The notes under the pieces are model-generated. The model was not told the origin of the DNA and searched no databases. It saw only the letters and a list, made by a program, of their open reading frames with translations. Made by a program: the position numbers and the translations under genes. This document shows, piece by piece, positions 7,576-17,338 of a stretch of DNA of 40,304 nucleotides (its first letter is position 1; every line of letters starts with the position of its first letter). The stretch comes from Hyphomicrobiales bacterium (GTDB lineage: Bacteria > Pseudomonadota > Alphaproteobacteria > Rhizobiales > Xanthobacteraceae), in contig DAHUXA010000011.1 in the NCBI GenBank assembly GCA_027307405.1, positions 1 through 40,304 of the forward strand. Direction: 5' to 3'.

Positions 7576-8426
7576 AACCGAAGCGCCTTCGCTTCGAACA
7601 GCCGACTCGGACTGGCAATCTCGTCCTGCGCGGCCACCAGCTGGATTTCGCTCGCGCCGATGCCAGCCGTTTTCGCCAGCACCCCAAACACACTCGAGGC
7701 CGCCCGTGAAAGCGCGTCACCGATATCTCCGCTGGACAGATAATGCGCGAAAAAGAGCGCTGCGATCGCGTCGCCTGCGCCGTTAACCGCCAACGGCAGT
7801 TTTGGCGTACGCAATATAAAACAGGCACCCTCATTCGACGCCAGCAGATCGATCGAATCTTTCGGCGTCTCGTCGGTGTGCAGCGATGTGACCAAGACCG
7901 CGCGCGGCCCCAGACCGTGGACTGCTTTTACGGCATCGCGCGCTTGGAGCAATGTATTGCTGTTGCGCTTGGTGAGATAGTTCAGTTCAAACTGATTGGG
8001 CGTAATAATATCGGCCGCCGGGACCGCATTGTTTTTCATGAATTCCGGAATGCCGTCACGTACAAAAATGCCGCGGCCGACATCACCAATCACTGGGTCG
8101 CAGCAATATTTTGCCGCCGGATTGGCTCGCTTCACCGTCATCACCGCATCAAGAACCGCCTCACCAATATCGGAGGACCCCATATAGCCTGACAGGATGC
8201 CATCGCATGCCCCAAGGATGCCGCGCTGTTCGATTCCGGCCACAACCTCACTGATCATGCCGGCATCGAACACACGGCCTTTCCAACTTCCATATCCGGT
8301 GTGATTGGAGAACTGGACCGTATGGATCGGCCATACTTCCACCCCCATTCGTTGCAGGGGAAAAACCGCCGCAGCATTTCCGACATGGCCGTAGGCAACG
8401 TGCGACTGAATGGACAGGATGTTCAT
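7572..8426 (-). CDS. pdxY: Pyridoxal kinase
   Basis: This is a 284-residue ribokinase-fold kinase that phosphorylates pyridoxal (and possibly pyridoxine) in vitamin B6 salvage. It opens with MNILSIQSHVAYGHVGNAAA, followed by PIHTVQFSNHTGYGSWKG near residue 33, both diagnostic for PdxY/PdxK. The anion-hole and catalytic Asp motif is LAVNGAGDAIAALFFAHYL near residue 216. DIITPNQFELNYLT near residue 138 is the usual kinase interior motif. It is first of the pdxY-Nudix pair, with a four-base overlap. The ribosome site is weak (GAAG). PdxY versus PdxK cannot be fully separated, but the overall pattern is PdxY. Confidence 0.93.
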   Translation of the reverse strand: MNILSIQSHVAYGHVGNAAAVFPLQRMGVEVWPIHTVQFSNHTGYGSWKGRVFDAGMISEVVAGIEQRGILGACDGILSGYMGSSDIGEAVLDAVMTVKRANPAAKYCCDPVIGDVGRGIFVRDGIPEFMKNNAVPAADIITPNQFELNYLTKRNSNTLLQARDAVKAVHGLGPRAVLVTSLHTDETPKDSIDLLASNEGACFILRTPKLPLAVNGAGDAIAALFFAHYLSSGDIGDALSRAASSVFGVLAKTAGIGASEIQLVAAQDEIASPSRLFEAKALRL

Positions 8427-8446
8427 GACTTCGACAATAACAGAAA

Positions 8447-8468
8447 CGGCGGGGAACTCTCCCCGCCG
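8447..8468 (-). terminator. Terminator of the NitT/TauT-type ABC operon
   Basis: A nine-base perfect stem (8447-8455 with 8460-8468, cggcgggga/tccccgccg) with a four-base loop lies 23 bases after the receptor gene stop. On the minus strand it is followed by UUUCUGUU. It also separates this operon from pdxY downstream. Confidence 0.7.
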
Positions 8469-8491
8469 CTTGTCTTAGTCCTCGGCCGGAC

Positions 8492-9517
8492 TTACTTCAT
8501 CCCGGTCTTTTTGTTGGCGGCGTCAACGAACGCGTTGGTGTATGTTTTCGACAGATCGATATTGGCCTTAGCCACGTCGGGTGACGATTGGCTGAATACC
8601 GCCAACACCGCTGCAGCGCCCTTCGGATCCATGCGGCCGGTCTCCGAATACATTGGCAGCGTATTCTTGAGCGCGGCGATGTAGAGTGCCTTGTCCTTGC
8701 CGACCAGATTCTCTGGCATCTTGTTGGTAATCTCTTCCGGCGTGTGGGAGTGGATCCATTTCAGCGTGGCGACAATAGCATTGGTCAAGGCCTGCACTTC
8801 TTTTTCGTGGGTGGCGATCCATTCCGCCTTGGTGTAGAGCGCACCGCCCGGATATTCGCCACCAAATACGGCCAGCGTATCCTTTTGGCTGCGGGTGTCG
8901 CTGAGAATCTTGAGTTGCTTGTCATGACCTTGCAACACAGTAATGGCCGGGTCGAGCATAATCGCGGCATCGATGGTGCCCTGCTCCATGGCAGCGACCG
9001 CGGTGGCGCCAAGGCCAACGCCGATTACGCCGACAGAATTCGGATCGACACCGTTCTTGCTCAGCATGTATTTGAGGAAGAAATCAGTGGAAGAACCCGG
9101 AGCACTCACACCGACTTTCTTGTTGGCGAGGTCCTTGATCGAATTGATTTCCGAAGTGTGCTTGGGCGATACCACCAGCGCGAAACCTGGGTAGCGGTCA
9201 TAAACCACGAAAGATTGCAGGTGCTGGCCCTTGGCGGCGAGATTGACGCAGTGGTCGAAATAACCCGAGACGACATCAGCGCTGCCACCGATCACAGCCT
9301 TCAGCGACTCCGAGCCGCCCTTGAAATCGACCACTTCGACATTAACGCCGGCCTTCTCATATTCGCCGAGCGCCTGCGCCAACATCGTGGGCAGGTAGCA
9401 CAGGCACGACCCGCCGCCGACGGCGAGCGTCACTTTCGACTGCGCGAGCGCAAGGCCCGACGAAAGGACAAGCGCGGCGAGCGAAACGCCGAACCGCCGG
9501 ATGAGTTTCACGGACAT
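8492..9517 (-). CDS. ABC transporter substrate-binding protein, NitT/TauT (SsuA/ThiY-like) family
   Basis: This is the periplasmic receptor of an ABC importer, 341 residues. A signal peptide is clear (positively charged MSVKLIRRFGVSLAALVLSS, cleavage after LAQ or ALA near residue 25). The mature protein begins KVTLAVGGGSCLCYLPTMLA, the NMT1/THI5-like pattern of receptors for sulfonates, nitrate, taurine or pyrimidine precursors. Later family features are VEVVDFKGGSESLKAVIGGS near residue 59 and KKVGVSAPGSSTDFFLKYML near residue 131. A perfect ribosome site (AAGGGAGGA) precedes the ATG. It is the last gene of an operon with the ATPase, a PEBP protein and the permease on the same strand. The ligand is unknown. 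Confidence 0.9.
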   Translation of the reverse strand: MSVKLIRRFGVSLAALVLSSGLALAQSKVTLAVGGGSCLCYLPTMLAQALGEYEKAGVNVEVVDFKGGSESLKAVIGGSADVVSGYFDHCVNLAAKGQHLQSFVVYDRYPGFALVVSPKHTSEINSIKDLANKKVGVSAPGSSTDFFLKYMLSKNGVDPNSVGVIGVGLGATAVAAMEQGTIDAAIMLDPAITVLQGHDKQLKILSDTRSQKDTLAVFGGEYPGGALYTKAEWIATHEKEVQALTNAIVATLKWIHSHTPEEITNKMPENLVGKDKALYIAALKNTLPMYSETGRMDPKGAAAVLAVFSQSSPDVAKANIDLSKTYTNAFVDAANKKTGMK

Positions 9518-9590
9518 GAATTCCTCCCTTAAGAAACTGCGGCCTTGCCAGCCGTTCGGAGCGAACGATAAGCCAGCCTGCCCGACCTGA

Positions 9591-10379
9591 CTAGGGCCGC
9601 GCGTCGCCCACAGCGGGCCGCCAAATCAAAAGCCGCTTCTCGATCAGGCTGACGATTATGTCGATCACGATCACGAAAACGGCTAGCACGAACATGCCGG
9701 CAAACACGCCGGCAACGTCGAACACGCCCTCTGCCTGCTGGATCAGATAGCCGAGCCCAGCCGCCGCTCCCAGATATTCGCCCACCACCGCACCCACGAC
9801 AGCAAAGCCCACCGCGGTATGCAGCGAGGAGAACATCCACGACAACGCTGATGGCCAGTAGACGTGGCGCATCAATTGACGCTCGCTCATTCCCAGCATG
9901 CGCGCATTGGCCAGAACCGTGGGGCTGACTTCCTTGACACCTTGATAGACGTTGAAGAACACAATGAAGAAGACAAGCGTAAAGCCGAGCGCGACCTTCG
10001 ACCAGATGCCGAGGCCGAGCCAAAGCGTAAAGATCGGCGCCAGCACCACGCGCGGCAGCGCGTTGATCATCTTTACATATGGATCGAACACGGCAGCGGT
10101 CCGCGGCTGGAGCGCAAACCAGAAGCCGACTAGAACCCCGCCGATCGAACCGAATACAAAGGCCAGGATCGACTCAATCAACGTTACCCAGAGGTGCTTC
10201 CAGATCACGCCACTCGCAAACCAGGCCGCAATCTGCGTTGCCACATCTACTGGATTGGAGAAGAAGAATGGCGGCAGCACAAGCTTGCCAAAGATGGGGT
10301 AAGTGGTGAGCACATACCAGAGCGCGACGCTCACCACTGCCACCAGCACCTGCAACAGGAGGAGATTGATGCGTGACAT
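9591..10379 (-). CDS. ABC transporter permease, NitT/TauT family
   Basis: This is an inner-membrane permease subunit of the importer, 262 residues from the ATG at 10379. That start is preferred because GGGAGGAG lies ten bases upstream. A TTG at 10388 is also in frame but almost touches that site. Hydrophobic segments and a BPD_transp_1 pattern are present. The EAA-like coupling loop that contacts the ATPase reads VLANARMLGMSERQLMRHVY, followed by WPSALSWMFSSLHTAVGFAV. The product ends IVSLIEKRLLIWRP, typical of SsuC/TauC relatives. It lies 31 bases after the PEBP gene and 73 bases before the receptor gene. Confidence 0.92.
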   Translation of the reverse strand: MSRINLLLLQVLVAVVSVALWYVLTTYPIFGKLVLPPFFFSNPVDVATQIAAWFASGVIWKHLWVTLIESILAFVFGSIGGVLVGFWFALQPRTAAVFDPYVKMINALPRVVLAPIFTLWLGLGIWSKVALGFTLVFFIVFFNVYQGVKEVSPTVLANARMLGMSERQLMRHVYWPSALSWMFSSLHTAVGFAVVGAVVGEYLGAAAGLGYLIQQAEGVFDVAGVFAGMFVLAVFVIVIDIIVSLIEKRLLIWRPAVGDARP

Positions 10380-10409
10380 TGCGATCAAGCTCCTCCCGTT
10401 TCTGGAGCG

Positions 10410-10970
10410 TTAGAGCGGATTCTTGAACAGCCCGATGATGCCGGTCGAACCTTTCACATGGCCGTTGAGCTTATCGAACAGCTCCAGCTTGGTGAGACCA
10501 GGCGGGAGCGCCTTCGGATCAAGATCCGTCGCGATCAGGACAAAGGTGTAGTGATGCGGTGATCCCGGCGGCGTGCAGGGACCCATATAGATGCTCTGTT
10601 TCGCGGTGCCGATGCCGCCGACATATTTGTCTGATGGCTTGCTGGTCTCGCCTTCGGCGAATGAAGTGACCGAGGCCGGAATGCCATAGGCGATCCAGTG
10701 ATCGACGCCGATGCCGCGGCCTTCTGGATCGGTCATGACCAGCGCGAAGCTGGTGGTACCGGCGGGCACATTCGTCCACTCAAGCGGCGGTGACACGTTT
10801 TCGCCGACACAGTTCGGATTGCTCTTATTGGCGCCGGCGTTCTTTTTCGCCAGCAGGGTGCCATCCTTGAAGGCGGGCGAAGTGATCGTGAATACTTCGG
10901 CTGCGTGAGCAGTCCCAGCCAGCAGCAGAATTCCCGCGGCAGCCACGAGCGTTTGACGTATTCCAAACAT
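10410..10970 (-). CDS. Exported YbhB/YbcL-type PEBP (Raf kinase inhibitor-like) protein
   Basis: This is a phosphatidylethanolamine-binding-protein fold member of 186 residues starting at ATG 10970, which has GGAGG seven bases upstream. A longer frame from 11015 lacks a ribosome site. A Sec signal peptide (MFGIRQTLVAAAGILLLAGT, cleavage after AHA) shows it is periplasmic. Family features are CVGENVSPPLEWTNVPAGTT near residue 54, the SFALVMTDPEGRG stretch carrying the conserved Asp-Pro, VDHWIAYGIPASV, and the GPCTPPGSPHHYTFVLIATD segment that forms the ligand pocket. It lies between the ATPase and permease genes of an ABC importer on the same strand, an unusual position. The bacterial function of this family is poorly known; a role in ligand handling for the importer is only a guess from context. 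Confidence 0.9.
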   Translation of the reverse strand: MFGIRQTLVAAAGILLLAGTAHAAEVFTITSPAFKDGTLLAKKNAGANKSNPNCVGENVSPPLEWTNVPAGTTSFALVMTDPEGRGIGVDHWIAYGIPASVTSFAEGETSKPSDKYVGGIGTAKQSIYMGPCTPPGSPHHYTFVLIATDLDPKALPPGLTKLELFDKLNGHVKGSTGIIGLFKNPL

Positions 10971-11042
10971 TGCATTTCCTCCGTTTTGTTTCTTGGTAGT
11001 CCGTATCATCAACAATATTAGCGCAGCTAAATTCCATCCGCA

Positions 11043-11894
11043 TCAGGTCCCTTCGCTTTGGGCGTAGCCTTTGATCACTTCGGCTTTCAACTTGTGCCAG
11101 ATTTCTCGATGCAACTCGTGAAACACTGGGTCGAGCTTGACCTCGGATATGTCGCGTGGGCGTGGGAGCGGTACCCGCCAGTCGCCAATAATGCGTGCCG
11201 CCGGCCCCGCCGACATGATCACGACCCGATCGGATAGGGCGATCGCCTCTTCAAGATCGTGGGTGACAAAAAGGACGGCTTTGCGATCTGCAGTCCACAG
11301 ATCAAGCAGCAGGTTGCCCATGATTTGCCGTGTCTGCGCATCGAGCGGACCGAACGGCTCGTCCATCAGTAGGATCTTCGGATCGCAGATCAATACCTGC
11401 GCCAGACCCACACGCTTGCGCTGTCCTCCGGACAGCATGTGCGGATAGCGGTCGGCGAACGTATCGAGGCCCACGCGTTTGAGCCAGACTTGCGCGCGCG
11501 CCCGCGCATCACGCATTGGTACACCCGCCGTCTCCAGGCCGATAGCAACGTTCTCGACTGCGGTCTTCCAGGGAAACAATGCATCCGCCTGAAACAGGTA
11601 TCCCGCCTGGCGGTTAAGCGCGGCAAGCGGGCTTCCGAAAATATTGACCCCGCCGGCAGCCGGAGTGAGCAATCCGGCGGTAACATTCAGCAGCGTTGAC
11701 TTGCCACAACCAGTCGGCCCGACTATGGCGACGAATTCACCGTCGGCGACATGAAGCGTTGCACGCTCAACTGCTGCGTAAACGCCGCCGCGCGCGAGAC
11801 GAAATGCGACCACCACTTCGTCGAGAGCGACTGCCGCGCTCGACGCGTGCATAGGCCGAATATTGGTCGCAGCCACGGCGACGTCGCCCGCCAT
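11043..11894 (-). CDS. ABC transporter ATP-binding protein, NitT/TauT family
   Basis: This is the cytoplasmic ATPase subunit that powers the adjacent importer, 283 residues. Walker A is VGPTGCGKSTLLNVTAGLL near residue 58, and the Q loop includes YLFQADALFPWKTA near residue 93. The ABC signature is LSGGQRKRVGLAQVL near residue 147, Walker B is PKILLMDEPFGPLD near residue 164, and the switch His is in VLFVTHDLEEAIALSD. The pattern matches SsuB/TauB. The ATG at 11894 has GGGGAGGA upstream. It appears to be first in the operon ATPase-PEBP-permease-receptor. The N-terminal 30 residues are longer than in TauB. In the PEBP upstream spacer (10971-11042) I see nothing but a second weak start. Confidence 0.94.
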   Translation of the reverse strand: MAGDVAVAATNIRPMHASSAAVALDEVVVAFRLARGGVYAAVERATLHVADGEFVAIVGPTGCGKSTLLNVTAGLLTPAAGGVNIFGSPLAALNRQAGYLFQADALFPWKTAVENVAIGLETAGVPMRDARARAQVWLKRVGLDTFADRYPHMLSGGQRKRVGLAQVLICDPKILLMDEPFGPLDAQTRQIMGNLLLDLWTADRKAVLFVTHDLEEAIALSDRVVIMSAGPAARIIGDWRVPLPRPRDISEVKLDPVFHELHREIWHKLKAEVIKGYAQSEGT

Positions 11895-11966
11895 GCGTTT
11901 CCTCCCCGCTCTTATTTATTGGATGGCAAGCTATCCGGCTGCTTGGACCTTGCAAAGCCCGCCACG

Positions 11967-13706
11967 TCAAAGGCCTTTGATCAGACCGGCCTCGATCAGA
12001 AGGCGGTTAAAGCGCCGCGCCTCAGCGCCGGCTGCGCACCGGTAAAACAGGCCATGGCACCTCTTGAGAATGTTCTTCTGCTCAGAAAAGGACGGATCGA
12101 GCGGTACGCCAGCCGCTTCCTGCACCAGAAGCGGCAGGTAGGGCGCATCGAGCGTATTGAGTGCCGAGGATAAATCGGCCGGCGTGAAATTCACGGCATC
12201 GATCGCATAGTAGCTTGTGTAATAGCGCGGATCGAAGGCCTCCAAGTGGCGCGCGAGCGCGGCCTCGCTGAGTGACGGATCTATAATGCGATAGGCGAAT
12301 TCCGGCTGGTGATCGCCAAAGCGAACAATCAGAAAGGATTCAGTCGGGAAGTCGCGCTTGAGGCGATCGAGTAGCGCCGAATAGTCGTGGGCGCTCAGGG
12401 TTTGGCGCCGGATATATTCATCGATATTGGGAGCGTTGCCGAGGTCATGCCAGCCTGGCGTCAGTTCTGGTCGGTAGCGAAAATCCCACGGGAAATGATT
12501 GGCAGCGGTATAGACGAACAGAAATAGTGGGGCTTGGCGGCCTTCGCGCGCAATGATGTTGGTTGCCCGATCGTAATAAAAACTGTCTGGCTCGAGCCCA
12601 CGAGCGCCTAGGTCCTTCATGTCGAGATAGTGCTCAACACCCGCGGTGGTCTGAAAGCCGCGCGAGCCGAGAAACGCGCCGTAGAATGGATAAAGGCTGA
12701 AGGTCTTGTAACCGCAGCGGCTGAGCGCATGCGGCAGACCGCGTGCGACATGTCCAGCGGCAATACGCGTTACCGATGTCGCGAAGCGCCCGTAAGAACG
12801 CGCGGACAGGCCGGTCAGCACATTGTATTCGGTAAACCAGCTGGGACCGCCCGCGCCCTCCACAACCATCTTGCGTGACACGCCATCGAACGACCGGAAG
12901 TGCCGGTGGTAACCGGGCGGAACCTTCATGCCCGGCGCCGCAGTGATGTCAAAGCTTGACTCGTCGTGCAGCAGGATAATGTGCGGAAGCTTTGTGCCCG
13001 GGTTGCATGTCGTTGCGGGCAGCTTCAGCCGATCAGCGACGGTCGCATCCGACTCCAGCAGCCCGTGAGTCGCAAATTCGTAGATCGCCGCCACTCCGGA
13101 GCGCGCAAATTTGGACACGTGGTCGCGGTTGAAAAATTCCCCATAAAGATCGGCTGGATAGGCCGCCGACAGAGCCACAAGGCCGCTCATGCACAAAGCG
13201 CCACTGAGTGCACTCGTACGTATACGCACGCGAAACGGGTCGATCCGCCAAAGGAGGATCAACAAAGGAATCGCGACCAGCACACCCAACAGAATTGGCT
13301 CGCGCAAGCGCGGCATGATCGTAAAGAGAAAAGCCGATGTGTCCGGATCGATGATCATCAGGTCGACGAAGTTCACCGTCATCATCAGCTTGTCGTACTT
13401 GAACTGCGACAGGAGAATGAGCGTGACGATCATCGCCAGCGAAAGCAGGCCTGCAGTTGCGGGGCGCCTCAATAAAGCCAGCCAGAAAAAATTCAGGAGC
13501 GCCCAAGCGAGCAGAAAAGTTGCCTTGGTGGCGAGATCGAGCTCGGTCGCGGTCATCACCGCGAGTGCCGCCAAGTGCAGGACAGCAACGATTGAGAGCG
13601 CCAATGCGTCGCGGCGGGAGATCGCCTCGGCGGGCGCAAGACGGCTAATCAGAGCGGACGCTACGGACAACATGGCCTGACGGCCCTGCCCGGCTGCGAT
13701 CCCCAC
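11967..13706 (-). CDS. Membrane sulfatase-fold protein, LTA synthase / phosphoethanolamine transferase-like
   Basis: This is a 579-residue protein with about five N-terminal transmembrane helices (roughly residues 30-185) and a periplasmic alkaline-phosphatase/sulfatase-fold domain from about residue 240. Metal and catalytic motifs are visible: LPHIILLHDESSFDI (metal-binding acidic residues), GGPSWFTEYNVLTGLS near residue 305 (probable Thr nucleophile), ANHFPWDFRY near residue 408, and FLIVRFGDHQPEF near residue 458 (Asp-His metal ligands). Family members transfer phosphoglycerol or phosphoethanolamine from phospholipids to envelope glycans or lipids. The exact acceptor is unknown. The start is uncertain: GTG at 13706 has GGGGGA close upstream, while ATG at 13673 has a poor site. 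A Pho-box-like element lies just upstream, between it and the divergent transporter. Confidence 0.82.
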   Translation of the reverse strand: MGIAAGQGRQAMLSVASALISRLAPAEAISRRDALALSIVAVLHLAALAVMTATELDLATKATFLLAWALLNFFWLALLRRPATAGLLSLAMIVTLILLSQFKYDKLMMTVNFVDLMIIDPDTSAFLFTIMPRLREPILLGVLVAIPLLILLWRIDPFRVRIRTSALSGALCMSGLVALSAAYPADLYGEFFNRDHVSKFARSGVAAIYEFATHGLLESDATVADRLKLPATTCNPGTKLPHIILLHDESSFDITAAPGMKVPPGYHRHFRSFDGVSRKMVVEGAGGPSWFTEYNVLTGLSARSYGRFATSVTRIAAGHVARGLPHALSRCGYKTFSLYPFYGAFLGSRGFQTTAGVEHYLDMKDLGARGLEPDSFYYDRATNIIAREGRQAPLFLFVYTAANHFPWDFRYRPELTPGWHDLGNAPNIDEYIRRQTLSAHDYSALLDRLKRDFPTESFLIVRFGDHQPEFAYRIIDPSLSEAALARHLEAFDPRYYTSYYAIDAVNFTPADLSSALNTLDAPYLPLLVQEAAGVPLDPSFSEQKNILKRCHGLFYRCAAGAEARRFNRLLIEAGLIKGL

Positions 13707-13728
13707 AAATCCCCCAGCGCACGGCCCG

Positions 13729-13761
13729 CTGTCATAAGACTGTAATCAAACCGTCATTGCA
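13729..13761 (+). promoter_or_regulatory. Pho-box-like element (three 11-bp direct repeats)
   Basis: Three heptamers with 11-base spacing occur at 13729 (ctgtcat), 13740 (ctgtaat) and 13751 (ccgtcat), each followed by an A-rich four-base spacer. This closely matches the PhoB binding consensus of CTGTCAT-type repeats. The repeats read in the plus direction, toward the fused transporter gene, whose ATG is about 113 bases on. The nearest minus-strand start is only 22 bases away. A possible -10 (taaatat at 13783) is further downstream than in classical PhoB promoters, so the promoter geometry is unproven. The repeats are seen; phosphate control is inferred. Confidence 0.6.
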
Positions 13762-13873
13762 AGATGTCGCCGCGCTGGCGGTTAAATATTTCTGATGTTA
13801 ACCAATGGGATGGACGCGACAGGCCTAGAACCGCCGGTTCCGCACATTTCCCGGCCATACCATCATTGCGTCG

Positions 13874-16482
<2,609 letters not shown>

Positions 16483-16558
16483 TTATGTCGGAGTAAGCCC
16501 CGCCGCGGTGCTTCTAGGTCGCTCCGGCAGCCGGGGCAAGTCCCTCCAGGTCTTCCCA

Positions 16559-16789
16559 TTATTTCCTGCCACGCTGCCGTTTGATCTGAAGCCTCCCGGC
16601 ATAGATCAGTCCGAACCCGGCCAGTACACTGCCGTATTTGATCACCTCTGGCGCACTGGAGTCCTGCGGGAAGCAATACGGACGAGCGCTGGCGAAGCTC
16701 ACACTGATACAGCGTTGGTTATCTGCCGAATAGGGCTTGATGAATACGCCCAGCACGATCAGCGGGATTGCAAGGATCGTCAGCCCCAT
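16559..16789 (-). CDS. Small two-helix membrane protein between ilvN and ilvC
   Basis: This is a 76-residue protein of no recognised family. It begins MGLTILAIPLIVLGVFIKPY, a hydrophobic helix, and has a second one near residues 50-65 (VIKYGSVLAGFGLIYAGRLQ), ending in a basic tail KRQRGRK. Between them is a polar loop with two cysteines. Its ATG at 16789 lies three bases after the ilvN stop, and GGAGG inside the end of ilvN can serve as its ribosome site. That close coupling and the membrane pattern argue it is a real gene, not chance. It could be a small accessory membrane protein unrelated to amino acid synthesis. I do not recognise it. Confidence 0.6.
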   Translation of the reverse strand: MGLTILAIPLIVLGVFIKPYSADNQRCISVSFASARPYCFPQDSSAPEVIKYGSVLAGFGLIYAGRLQIKRQRGRK

Positions 16790-16792
16790 CGC

Positions 16793-17338
16793 TTACATGC
16801 CCTCCGGCCCGCGCATGATGGCCGCGATGCCGGTGCGTGCGACCTCAACAAGGCCAAGCGGCAGCATCAAGTTGATGAACTGCTCGATCTTGTCGGTGGC
16901 GCCAGTGATTTCGAACACAAAGCTTTCAGTTGTCGCATCGATCACCCGCGCCCGAAAAGCATCCGCCAACCGGAGTGCTTCCACCCGGTTGTCACCTTTG
17001 CCCTTGACCTTGACCATGGCAAGCTCCCGCTCGATGGCATTTCCTGCGAGCGTCATGTCCACCACATGATGCACCGGGACGAGCCGATCGAGCTGGTGCT
17101 TGATCTGCTCGATCACCATCGGCGTGCCAGTGGTAACGATTGTGATCAGCGAGAGATGCTGTCGGTGCTCGGTTTCCGACACGGTCAGCGATTCAATGTT
17201 GTAGCCGCGGCCAGCGAAGAGCCCGATGACGCGGGCCAGAACGCCGGGCTCGTTATCGACCAATACCGACAGCGTGTGAGTTTCTAACTTCTGTGCTGTC
17301 GGCGCCGCAGGATAGTGGGTTGTCGAGGGAGCGTTCAT
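16793..17338 (-). CDS. ilvN: Acetolactate synthase small (regulatory) subunit
   Basis: This is the regulatory subunit of acetohydroxyacid synthase, which binds valine and activates and stabilises the catalytic subunit. It has 181 residues from the ATG at 17338; a GTG one codon earlier is less likely. The N-terminal ACT domain reads HTLSVLVDNEPGVLARVIGL then FAGRGYNIESLTVSETEHRQ, the effector-binding motif. The conserved VIEQIKHQLDRLVPVHHVVD follows near residue 80. The C-terminal domain includes TGATDKIEQFINLMLPLGLV and EVARTGIAAIMRG. Its ATG shares one base with the ilvB stop (TGATG), so the two subunits are co-translated. Often named ilvH when paired with ilvI; the two names cannot be separated here. 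Confidence 0.95.
   Translation of the reverse strand: MNAPSTTHYPAAPTAQKLETHTLSVLVDNEPGVLARVIGLFAGRGYNIESLTVSETEHRQHLSLITIVTTGTPMVIEQIKHQLDRLVPVHHVVDMTLAGNAIERELAMVKVKGKGDNRVEALRLADAFRARVIDATTESFVFEITGATDKIEQFINLMLPLGLVEVARTGIAAIMRGPEGM

Noticed and set aside
8588-9532. Plus-strand open frame of 314 codons
   Set aside because: It lies opposite the ABC receptor gene, whose signal peptide, ribosome site and family motifs are clear.
16508-17287. Plus-strand open frame of 259 codons
   Set aside because: It covers ilvN and the small gene in antisense, with no protein-family signal.
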